A stretch of 7,583 nt of DNA from Marvinbryantia sp. (lineage in GTDB: Bacteria > Bacillota > Clostridia > Lachnospirales > Lachnospiraceae), in the NCBI GenBank assembly GCA_016297895.1, contig JAEDFS010000072.1, positions 1 to 7,583 on the forward strand, given 5' to 3'. A program made the position numbers and the translations under genes. Positions 1 through 5,727 of this stretch are shown here, piece by piece (positions within the stretch are counted from its first letter, which is position 1; each line of letters opens with the position of its first letter). Below the pieces are notes generated by a model. The model saw only the letters and a program-made list of their open reading frames with translations. It made no database searches and had not been told where the DNA came from.

Positions 1-1211
1 GTACTTGCCGGATAAATACTTAAGGTAAACTCATCTGATCCGATGGAAGCTCCCTTCAGAATATCCGCAGCTGCACAGATATTTTCAAATCCGCCGCCGG
101 CACAGCCTGCGATGATTCCCTGATCCACATAAAGCTTTCCGTTTCTCACCTTATCCCTGAGGGTGAAGTCCACAGCCCCGTCCAGGCTGACCAGTGCACG
201 CTTTTCCACATCCAGAAGGATGTCCGTAAGATTTGCATTCAGCTCCTCAATGGTATAAGTATTGCTGGGATGGAACGGCATTGCGATCATAGGCCTGATC
301 TTTGACAGATCCACATAGATCATTCCATCGTAATATGCCACCTCTCCCGGTGCCAGCTCTTTAAAATCTTCCGGACGTTTGTGGATCTCATAAAACTCTT
401 TAATCACCGAATCTGTTTTCCAGATAGAAGACAGGCAGGTGGTCTCTGTTGTCATGACATCAATTCCGATTCGGAAATCTGCACTTAAGTTTTCCACTCC
501 CGGTCCTACGAACTCCATCACTTTATTATTGACATAGCCGTTTGCAAATACCGCACCGATGATCGCCAGTGCCACGTCCTGGGGACCTACTCCCTTTTCC
601 GGTTTTCCGGTCAGATATACACCTACGATGCCCGGCATTTTAATATCATAGGTCTTGGAAAGAAGCTGTTTTACCAGCTCCGGTCCGCCCTCTCCCATAG
701 CCATGGTACCCAGAGCTCCATAACGGGTGTGGGAATCGGATCCGAGGATCATTTTTCCACCTCCGGCCAGCATCTCTCTTGCAAACTGGTGGATCACTGC
801 CTGATGAGGGGGCACATAGACTCCGCCGTATTTTTTCGCACAGGTCAGGCCAAACATATGGTCATCTTCATTGATGGTTCCGCCCACTGCACAAAGACTG
901 TTGTGGCAGTTGGTCAGCACATAGGGCACCGGAAATTTCTCCAGTCCTGATGCTCTGGCAGTCTGAATAATTCCCACAAATGTGATATCGTGGGATGTCA
1001 GCTTGTCAAATCTGATCTCCAGCTTCTCCATATTGCCGGATGTATTGTGGTCTCTTAAAATTCCATAGGCGATGGTGTTTTTTGCAGCCTCTTCCTTTGC
1101 CGGAAGTTCTCTTCCCAGCTTCTGAGCCGCTGCTGCCAGCGCATCCCTGTTGTCCTCCACGATTTCTGTTCCGTTTACCAGATAGGCTCCGCCTTCGTAT
1201 AATTTCATCAT
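1..1211 (-). CDS. Aconitase-superfamily hydratase (putative), N-terminal 403 residues, 3' end outside window
   Basis: The reverse strand is open from 1211 to the left edge and encodes a protein of the aconitase / isopropylmalate dehydratase superfamily, cytosolic [4Fe-4S] enzymes that dehydrate and rehydrate hydroxy acids. Visible landmarks are GSDSHT at residues 157-162 (aconitase GTDSHT signature), the following glycine-rich MAMGEGGPELV, and AGCAGG around Cys370, where aconitases carry the first cluster cysteine (usually GSCTNS). The second CxxC pair and the swivel domain would lie beyond the edge. The sequence resembles the uncharacterised 'hydratase' branch (E. coli YbhJ-like, about 750-780 residues) more than AcnA/B or LeuC, which is a judgement from motifs only; the substrate is unknown. 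Start: ATG at 1211 follows AGGAG with a 6-base gap, and a second ATG at 1208 would also fit. An in-frame ATG at 1229 lacks a ribosome site. The gene lies 41 bp after the regulator gene with no terminator between, so they are probably co-transcribed. Confidence 0.88.
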   Translation of the reverse strand, partial: MMKLYEGGAYLVNGTEIVEDNRDALAAAAQKLGRELPAKEEAAKNTIAYGILRDHNTSGNMEKLEIRFDKLTSHDITFVGIIQTARASGLEKFPVPYVLTNCHNSLCAVGGTINEDDHMFGLTCAKKYGGVYVPPHQAVIHQFAREMLAGGGKMILGSDSHTRYGALGTMAMGEGGPELVKQLLSKTYDIKMPGIVGVYLTGKPEKGVGPQDVALAIIGAVFANGYVNNKVMEFVGPGVENLSADFRIGIDVMTTETTCLSSIWKTDSVIKEFYEIHKRPEDFKELAPGEVAYYDGMIYVDLSKIRPMIAMPFHPSNTYTIEELNANLTDILLDVEKRALVSLDGAVDFTLRDKVRNGKLYVDQGIIAGCAGGGFENICAAADILKGASIGSDEFTLSIYPAS

Positions 1212-1252
1212 TCTTTTCTCCTCACTCATCCAAGTAGTCTCAATTCAATGGT

Positions 1253-2353
1253 CTATATTGTTTCCCGTTTCATAAAACGCATATAGTTTTCCACCATCAG
1301 TGCGATCCGAAACGTCAGAGCATCTTCAAACACCCTTACATCCAGCCCGGTGCTCTTCTGCAGCTTTTCCAGCCTGTACACCAGCGTATTACGATGAATA
1401 TAGAGCTGCCTGGACGTCTCCGATACATTCAGGCTGTTCTCAAAAAACTTATTGATGGTCATCAGCGTTTCTTCATCCAGATCCTCCGGGAATTTTCCGC
1501 CGAACACTTCGTCCAGGAACATCTCACACAACGGCACCGGAAGCTGATAGATCAGCCGTCCGATTCCCAGCGTATTGTACGCCACGATGCTTTTCTCCTC
1601 GTAGAAGATCCTTCCCACATCAAGGGCCATCTTCGCTTCTTTATAGGATTTGGAAACGGACCGGATCTCATCAATGATCGTTCCGTATGCCACTCTTACC
1701 TGAGACATTGCCTCGCTGTTCAGCATATCCAGCAGCATCTTTGCAGTTCTCTCCACCCCTTCATATCCATCTTCCGGCTTCAGCTCTTTTACCAGGATAA
1801 TGCTCTTCTCGTCCACCGCAGTGATGAAATCTTTAGTATTGGAAGCAAACAGAGATTTGACGATCTCCAGTGCATTGCTGTCCTTTTCCTGTTTTGTCTC
1901 AATAATATATACTACCCGTTTCACTTCCACTTCCACATGAAGCTTCTTTGCACGGTTATAGATATCCACCAGCAAAAGATTGTCCAGCAGAACGTTCTGA
2001 ATAAAGCTGTTCTTATCGTATCGTTCCTTGTATGCAATGATCAGATTCTGAATCTGACTCACTGCGATCTTTCCAACCATATACACATCTTCGCCGCTTC
2101 CCCTGGCAATCAGCATATACTCCGGAACCTGATCCTCTTTGATCTTAAAAAAATGGCATCCCTGAACCACCTGGCTGTCCGCTGCGGAATCTCCGAACAA
2201 AAGCAGTGCTTCCTTCTGTCCTTCCCCTTCCGAAAACGTAGACGCCACCGCATTTCCATCCATATCTGTCACACACAGATCAATTCTTGTGATGGATCGC
2301 AGTTCATCGATCGATGTCTGTATTACCTGTCCTGAAATCATATTCTTCTCCAT
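1253..2353 (-). CDS. CdaR/PucR-family transcriptional regulator
   Basis: This is a 366-residue cytosolic DNA-binding regulator with three parts. Residues about 5-130 form a PAS-like sensor segment (DLCVTDMDGNAVAST at 25-39). Residues about 140-255 form the degenerate GGDEF-like domain typical of CdaR proteins. Residues about 295-360 form a PucR-type helix-turn-helix, with NVSETSRQLYIHRNTLVYRL (309-328) as its hallmark. Relatives sense small metabolites such as sugar diacids (CdaR) or purine breakdown products (PucR) and usually activate nearby catabolic genes. No membrane segment is visible. Its only co-directional partner is the downstream hydratase, so the ligand may be that enzyme's substrate or product (inference). 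Start choice is open: ATG at 2353 has only a weak upstream AAGAA, whereas the in-frame ATG at 2341 (residue 5) has GGAG six bases before it and may be the real start. Confidence 0.92.
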   Translation of the reverse strand: MEKNMISGQVIQTSIDELRSITRIDLCVTDMDGNAVASTFSEGEGQKEALLLFGDSAADSQVVQGCHFFKIKEDQVPEYMLIARGSGEDVYMVGKIAVSQIQNLIIAYKERYDKNSFIQNVLLDNLLLVDIYNRAKKLHVEVEVKRVVYIIETKQEKDSNALEIVKSLFASNTKDFITAVDEKSIILVKELKPEDGYEGVERTAKMLLDMLNSEAMSQVRVAYGTIIDEIRSVSKSYKEAKMALDVGRIFYEEKSIVAYNTLGIGRLIYQLPVPLCEMFLDEVFGGKFPEDLDEETLMTINKFFENSLNVSETSRQLYIHRNTLVYRLEKLQKSTGLDVRVFEDALTFRIALMVENYMRFMKRETI

Positions 2354-2371
2354 TTCTTGCAGCTTTAACCG

Positions 2372-2392
2372 TTACTTATGAATTACCTTATG
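2372..2392 (-). repeat. Tandem direct repeat over the regulator promoter -10 region
   Basis: On the minus strand CATAAGGTAA and CATAAGTAA follow each other with two bases between (2392-2383 and 2380-2372). They overlap the -10 and the expected transcription start of the CdaR-type gene. Two half-sites one helical turn apart are a common layout for a regulator binding site. Autoregulation by the encoded protein is an inference. Confidence 0.4.
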
Positions 2393-2413
2393 CCGAAATC
2401 TCCGATTTGTCAA
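2385..2413 (-). promoter_or_regulatory. Probable sigma-A promoter of the regulator/hydratase operon
   Basis: Reading the minus strand, a perfect -35 TTGACA (2413-2408) is followed by a 17-bp spacer and TAAGGT (2390-2385), a partial match to TATAAT. Transcription would start near 2378, giving a short leader before the regulator start. The spacer holds a small inverted repeat, AAATC / GATTT (2396-2400 and 2404-2408). A promoter is needed here because a terminator lies just upstream. The -10 is weak, which fits a promoter that depends on an activator. Confidence 0.55.
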
Positions 2414-2443
2414 GTACAGCCTTACCCTCTTCCGCTTTTTACT

Positions 2444-2478
2444 AAAAAAATGGCGAAGTACTGAAAAGCACTTCGCCA
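2444..2478 (-). terminator. Rho-independent terminator after the ABC ATPase gene
   Basis: TGGCGAAGT (2451-2459) pairs perfectly with ACTTCGCCA (2470-2478), a 9-bp stem. The loop can add two more pairs around GAAA on the plus-strand reading. On the minus strand the stem is followed directly by a run of seven T (2450-2444). It lies 53 bp after the ATPase stop codon and separates that gene from the regulator operon. The 53 bases between stop codon and stem hold nothing else recognisable. Confidence 0.9.
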
Positions 2479-2531
2479 AAACTCTTTTGTTTTAAACTCC
2501 ATACATAGCCTTGCGGCCCGCTACATAAAAA

Positions 2532-3644
2532 CTAGTTTGTAATTGTAAGCTCTGTTTCCTTATCAAATACATGGATCTTGTTAGCATCCAGAGCAAATTT
2601 CACAGTATCGCCTGTTCTTGCTGTTGTAGTCGGATTTACACGAGCTGTCATCGGGAAGTTCTCCAGATCGAAGTACAGGAATACTTCTGCACCCAGAAGC
2701 TCATATACTCTGATGGTGGACTCGATTACAGTATCCGGAGACTGTGCAATAAATGCTTCGTCATCGTGTACATCTTCCGGACGGATACCCATAACAACTG
2801 TCTTTCCTGCATAACCGCCATCGATCAGAGCTTTTGCCTTTGCTGCCGGAAGTTTGATATTAAAGCTGCCAACCTTAAGGTCAACATCATTGCCTTTTAC
2901 ATTAACAACAGCGTCCATGAAGTTCATCTGCGGAGATCCGATGAATCCTGCTACGAACAGGTTGCCCGGATTGTTGTACAGATTCTGCGGAGAATCTACC
3001 TGCTGTACGATACCGTCTTTCATAACAACGATTCTGGTACCAAGTGTCATAGCCTCGGTCTGGTCATGTGTTACATAGATGATGGTAGCGCCCAGTCTCT
3101 GATGCAGTTTGGAGATCTCAATACGCATCTGAACACGAAGTTTTGCATCCAGGTTTGACAGCGGCTCGTCCATCAGGAATACCTTCGGATCACGAACGAT
3201 AGCACGTCCCATAGCAACACGCTGTCTCTGACCACCGGACAGAGCCTTCGGTTTACGATCCAGCAGCTTGTCCAGGTCAAGGATCTTAGCTGCTTCTTTT
3301 ACCATTTTATCGATCTGATCTTTCGGAACTTTTCTCAGTTTCAGACCAAATGCCATGTTATCATATACTGTCATATGAGGATACAGAGCGTAGTTCTGGA
3401 ATACCATTGCGATATCTCTGTCTTTCGGTTCTACATCGTTTACAACTCTGTCACCGATCTTTAAAGTACCTTCAGAAATCTCTTCCAGACCTGCGATCAT
3501 ACGAAGTGTAGTAGATTTACCACAACCTGACGGTCCTACGAAGATGATAAACTCTTTATCTTCAATTTCAAGATTGAAATCTTTTACTGCTTCAAATCCA
3601 TTGGGATATCTTTTGTAAATGTGCTCCAGTGATAAGCTTGCCAT
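2532..3644 (-). CDS. ugpC: Sugar ABC transporter ATP-binding protein, MsmK/MsmX/UgpC (MalK) type
   Basis: This 370-residue cytoplasmic ATPase powers carbohydrate uptake by ABC importers of the CUT1 class. All nucleotide-binding motifs are intact: Walker A GPSGCGKST (37-45), Q-loop Gln83 in QNYALYPHMTVYDN, signature LSGGQ (135-139), Walker B FLMDE with catalytic Glu160, D-loop SNLD (163-166) and switch His193 in THDQTEAM. The C-terminal third (about 240-370) is the MalK-type OB/TOBE regulatory domain, including GIRPEDV (286-292). Length is normal for the family. ATG at 3644 follows AGGAGG with a 10-base gap. No permease or binding-protein gene is adjacent, and the gene has its own promoter and terminator. 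It therefore resembles the stand-alone 'multitask' ATPases such as streptococcal MsmK or B. subtilis MsmX that serve several sugar importers; that role is inferred. The symbol follows common annotation usage and does not imply glycerol-phosphate transport. Confidence 0.95.
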   Translation of the reverse strand: MASLSLEHIYKRYPNGFEAVKDFNLEIEDKEFIIFVGPSGCGKSTTLRMIAGLEEISEGTLKIGDRVVNDVEPKDRDIAMVFQNYALYPHMTVYDNMAFGLKLRKVPKDQIDKMVKEAAKILDLDKLLDRKPKALSGGQRQRVAMGRAIVRDPKVFLMDEPLSNLDAKLRVQMRIEISKLHQRLGATIIYVTHDQTEAMTLGTRIVVMKDGIVQQVDSPQNLYNNPGNLFVAGFIGSPQMNFMDAVVNVKGNDVDLKVGSFNIKLPAAKAKALIDGGYAGKTVVMGIRPEDVHDDEAFIAQSPDTVIESTIRVYELLGAEVFLYFDLENFPMTARVNPTTTARTGDTVKFALDANKIHVFDKETELTITN

Positions 3645-3679
3645 GTTTTACTTTCCTCCTAATAATTATCCATAAGTAC

Positions 3680-3692
3680 GCAACTCTGTTGC
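3680..3692 (-). other. Small hairpin at the 5' end of the ABC ATPase transcript
   Basis: GCAAC-AGA-GTTGC on the minus strand forms a perfect 5-bp stem with a 3-base loop. It begins within about two bases of the predicted transcription start near 3694. A 5'-terminal stem-loop may protect an mRNA from 5'-end decay. The function is inferred. Confidence 0.4.
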
Positions 3693-3700
3693 TATAAAAA

Positions 3701-3730
3701 AGTATACACGTTTTTTCGAAAACATGCCAT
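3701..3730 (-). promoter_or_regulatory. Probable promoter of the ABC ATPase gene
   Basis: On the minus strand a -35-like ATGGCA (3730-3725) precedes TATACT (3706-3701) with an 18-bp spacer. The -10 matches five of six consensus bases and the -35 four of six. The TTTTCGAAAA palindrome (3713-3722) lies wholly inside the spacer, where a bound repressor would block RNA polymerase. The leader to the ATG would be about 50 bases. Confidence 0.6.
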
Positions 3731-3831
3731 ACCACTATTCACCAAATTTTCCGAAAATCCCTTGTTACATATGCTCATGGATGTATACTGCAAAAAAGTG
3801 TTTAAACACATTGACGAAACTTTTTCGAAAA
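3713..3831. repeat. Three TTTTC(C)GAAAA palindromes in the divergent promoter region
   Basis: Perfect palindromes TTTTCGAAAA occur at 3713-3722 and 3822-3831. A variant with one extra central C, ATTTTC-C-GAAAAT, sits at 3746-3758. A different perfect palindrome, GTGTTTAAACAC, lies at 3798-3809. Palindromes with a central CG are typical of LacI-type and similar dimeric regulators, so these are candidate operators shared by the two divergent genes. No matching regulator is encoded next to them, and AT-rich promoter DNA can produce short palindromes by chance. Confidence 0.5.
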
Positions 3832-3842
3832 CCCTATGCAAG

Positions 3843-3871
3843 TTGACGAAAAACCAATCCTTGTGTATACT
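3843..3871 (+). promoter_or_regulatory. Promoter of the exonuclease gene
   Basis: TTGACG (3843-3848), a 17-bp spacer and TATACT (3866-3871) each match consensus at five of six positions, so this is a strong sigma-A promoter. Start is expected near 3878, only about 12 bases before the ATG at 3890. Possible weaker upstream promoters are TTGTTA / TATACT (3762-3767, 3784-3789; 16-bp spacer) and TTGACG / TATGCA (3811-3816, 3835-3840). TTGACGAAA is repeated at 3811-3819 and 3843-3851. Confidence 0.75.
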
Positions 3872-3878
3872 AACTGAC

Positions 3879-3884
3879 AGGTGA
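3879..3884 (+). promoter_or_regulatory. Ribosome binding site that decides the exonuclease start
   Basis: AGGTGA sits five bases before the ATG at 3890, the usual Shine-Dalgarno spacing. Its own GTG (3881) is an in-frame possible start but would lie about three bases from the predicted transcript end with no ribosome site. ATG 3890 is therefore preferred, and the leader is very short. Confidence 0.65.
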
Positions 3885-3889
3885 ACGCT

Positions 3890-4885
3890 ATGAACTACAT
3901 TGTATTTGATCTGGAATGGAACCAGTGCCCCGACGGCAAAAAGAAGGAGCATCCCGATCTTCCCTTTGAGATTCTGGAGATCGGCGCCCTGAAACTGAAT
4001 GAGAAAAAGGAAGAGATTGGCCGTTTTCACGAATTTATTCGTCCTACGGTCTATACCCGTCTGCACCCAAAAACAAGTGAGATCATCCATATTTCACAGA
4101 AGACCCTGCAGTCTTCCGACCGGTTTCCCGATGTGATTGAACGCTTTCGAACCTGGTGCGGAGAAGATGTGCGTTACTGTACCTGGGGTTCTCTCGATCT
4201 TCTGGAGCTTCAGCGGAATATGCGTTTCCACCAGGTTCCGGATTTCTTTCCGTTCCCCTTGAAGTATTACGATATCCAGAAGCTGTTCAGCCTTTCCTTT
4301 GAAGACGGAAAAAGCCGCAGGACACTGGAATATGCCGTGGATATGCTTCATATGGAAAAAAATGTACCTTTTCATGAAGCGCTTTCTGACGCCTGGTATA
4401 CCTCTGCCGTGATGCGTTGTATGGATGACAGTCAGGTGCTCCCCTATTTTTCTATCGATTACTTTTCTACCCCTCACAGACGGAAGGAAGAGATCTATAC
4501 CGTATTTCCGGAACGTCCCGGTTTTCCTTCCTACAGCAAGTTTGTGTCCAAAGACTTCTCTTCCAAGACAGAGCTGATGCGGGATCGGAAAGTGGTCTCC
4601 ACCAGATGTTATCTCTGCGGCAGGCATGCAAAGAAAAAGATCCGCTGGTTCGTAAGCGGCGGAAAGAATTACATCTGTCTGGCCTGCTGCGAGGAGCACG
4701 GCTATCTCAAGGGAAAGATCCGCCTGAAAAAAACGGAGGATGGCAGCGGCTTCTTCTGTGTGAAAACATTGAAGCTCATTGATGACGATCAGGCTCAGGC
4801 AATCTACAGCCGCCAGGAGATTCTCCGGGAACGGAAACGGATCCGCAGACACCTGGCTAAAGAAGGAGCGACAGAAAATAACTGA
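3890..4885 (+). CDS. DEDDh 3'-5' exonuclease (DnaQ/KapD-like) with C-terminal zinc-ribbon-like segment
   Basis: The protein is 331 residues from ATG 3890. Residues 1-180 are an RNase T / DnaQ-type exonuclease fold. ExoI is FDLEWN (Asp7, Glu9), ExoII is GSLDLLELQRNM (Asp103) and ExoIII is HEALSDAW (His162, Asp167), so the two-metal DEDDh active site is complete. The FDLEWN form and overall layout are closest to the KapD/ERI-1-like branch that trims RNA or DNA 3' ends; the substrate is unknown. Beyond the nuclease, Cys240-x2-Cys243 and Cys263-x2-Cys266 (followed by Cys267) form a likely zinc ribbon, then a basic tail (RERKRIRRH, 313-321). KapD-type proteins are usually near 200 residues, so the last 150 are an added module, plausibly for nucleic-acid binding (inference). 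No signal peptide. The gene is monocistronic, divergent from the ABC ATPase gene and convergent with the recombinase-like gene. Confidence 0.9.
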   Translation: MNYIVFDLEWNQCPDGKKKEHPDLPFEILEIGALKLNEKKEEIGRFHEFIRPTVYTRLHPKTSEIIHISQKTLQSSDRFPDVIERFRTWCGEDVRYCTWGSLDLLELQRNMRFHQVPDFFPFPLKYYDIQKLFSLSFEDGKSRRTLEYAVDMLHMEKNVPFHEALSDAWYTSAVMRCMDDSQVLPYFSIDYFSTPHRRKEEIYTVFPERPGFPSYSKFVSKDFSSKTELMRDRKVVSTRCYLCGRHAKKKIRWFVSGGKNYICLACCEEHGYLKGKIRLKKTEDGSGFFCVKTLKLIDDDQAQAIYSRQEILRERKRIRRHLAKEGATENN

Positions 4886-4917
4886 CTCTTTGTTCCGGTT
4901 ATTTTCTGTCGCTTCTT
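4868..4917. terminator. Bidirectional hairpin terminator overlapping the exonuclease stop codon
   Basis: GCGACAGAAAATAAC (4868-4882) pairs perfectly with GTTATTTTCTGTCGC (4898-4912), a 15-bp stem with a 15-base loop. The stop codon TGA is the first triplet of the loop, so the left arm encodes the last five residues. The plus strand continues TTCTTTTAT; the minus strand continues TCCTTCTTTA after the same stem. Either side can act as a moderate U-tract, so it probably serves both convergent genes. The recombinase-like gene's stop is at 4931. Confidence 0.85.
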
Positions 4918-4930
4918 TTATGATTCGCTC

Positions 4931-5668
4931 TTATTTTGTACTCTTGAAATTGCGGATCAGTTCTTCCACTTCCGTCAGCAGGCAATCCACTTTTCCGTAA
5001 AATGCATCGTTATTTGTAGGATTGTCCAGTTCAGACTCCAGACCTTTGAACAGATTGATGACTTCTTCCATTCGTTTCTTTCCGTTCCCGTCCTTATAAA
5101 GAAGATAACGGCTTCTCTCATTCTCTTCCGGTGTCATCTTTTTCAGAACCACTTCCACATTTGGCTTTTCACCGATATAGCGGTATGTGATGGAAGGTGA
5201 CGCATGATTCAGCAGATTCTGAAGATAATAGATATCATTTGTGCTCTTATAATATCTCCAGGCAAAGGTCTTTCTCATGGTCTGAGCTCCGATGGAATTC
5301 AGTCCCAGATCTTTTCCTACACTCTTGAACACACGATAGGCCTGCTCTCTTGACAGTGCCGCCGGTGAATTGGCATGTCCCTGGATCAGGAATGCGTCCG
5401 GATCCTTTCCTTCTGTGTAGTCTGTGATAATTTTCTTTAAGTCTTCCGGAATCGTAAAGGTTCTCTTGATATTTTTCGTTCCGATACTTGCTTCGATTTT
5501 GTCTTTTCCTCTGATGTCTTTATTCTTGAATTTCAGAATCTCCTGAAGCTGTAATCCGGTTCCCACACCGATCTCAAACAGAATATAGTATTTATCATCC
5601 ACCTCACGCAGTGCTTTTTTAAATCTTTCCAGTGTTTCTTCATCTTTAATTGGTGCTACCCAGTTCAT
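4931..5668 (-). CDS. Tyrosine recombinase/integrase-like protein with altered active site
   Basis: This 245-residue protein covers only the catalytic fold of tyrosine recombinases, without the N-terminal core-binding domain. Alignment by eye: GTGLQLQEILKFKNKDI (36-52) is the box I motif, usually TGLRxxEL, with Gln40 in place of the catalytic Arg. IGTKNIKRTF (62-71) is the beta-hairpin with the Lys. AQTMRKTFAW (128-137) is HxxR, with Arg132 kept but Gln129 for His. LLNHASPSITYRYI (152-165) supplies His155 and the nucleophile Tyr164, nine residues later as usual. Two of the catalytic residues are therefore substituted. A charged, partly helical tail of about 70 residues follows. The ribosome site is a G-rich GGGGGAAG before ATG 5668. 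The gene starts 59 bp after the carboxypeptidase gene with no terminator between, so it may share that transcript. No attachment repeats or mobile-element genes are nearby. It may be a resident DNA-binding protein or a specialised recombinase; activity is uncertain. Confidence 0.85.
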   Translation of the reverse strand: MNWVAPIKDEETLERFKKALREVDDKYYILFEIGVGTGLQLQEILKFKNKDIRGKDKIEASIGTKNIKRTFTIPEDLKKIITDYTEGKDPDAFLIQGHANSPAALSREQAYRVFKSVGKDLGLNSIGAQTMRKTFAWRYYKSTNDIYYLQNLLNHASPSITYRYIGEKPNVEVVLKKMTPEENERSRYLLYKDGNGKKRMEEVINLFKGLESELDNPTNNDAFYGKVDCLLTEVEELIRNFKSTK

Positions 5669-5727
5669 TCCATCTTCCCCCGTTTTTTTCTTATTTTAAG
5701 GCCCTTTTTTCTATATTTTACAGCACA

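Noticed and set aside
1394..2335. Long plus-strand open frame (313 codons) opposite the regulator gene
   Set aside because: It mirrors the regulator almost end to end, has no plausible ribosome site or recognisable protein motif, and the opposite strand has clear family motifs.
2571..3158. Plus-strand open frames opposite the ABC ATPase gene (2571-3158, 2578-2814, 2854-3078)
   Set aside because: Antisense shadows of a fully conserved ATPase; translations are Cys/Ser-rich without motifs.
3645..3889. Riboswitch or structured RNA in the divergent gap
   Set aside because: Only short palindromes and a 5-bp hairpin are visible; leaders predicted from the promoters are too short (about 12 and 50 bases) for a known riboswitch.
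3692..4090. Minus-strand open frame of 132 codons across the divergent promoter region
   Set aside because: It overlaps both promoters and the start of the exonuclease gene and has low-complexity hydrophobic content; no ribosome site seen.
4094..4852. Minus-strand open frame of 252 codons opposite the exonuclease gene
   Set aside because: It is a shadow of the exonuclease frame, whose active-site motifs are complete; its translation shows no family features.
4931..5668. Integrase of a prophage or integrative element with attachment sites
   Set aside because: No flanking direct repeats, tRNA, excisionase or phage genes are visible, and the active site is altered.
5669..5727. Terminator between the carboxypeptidase and recombinase-like genes
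   Set aside because: The region has T-runs and a tiny AAGG/CCTT palindrome but no stable stem followed by a T-run on the minus strand.
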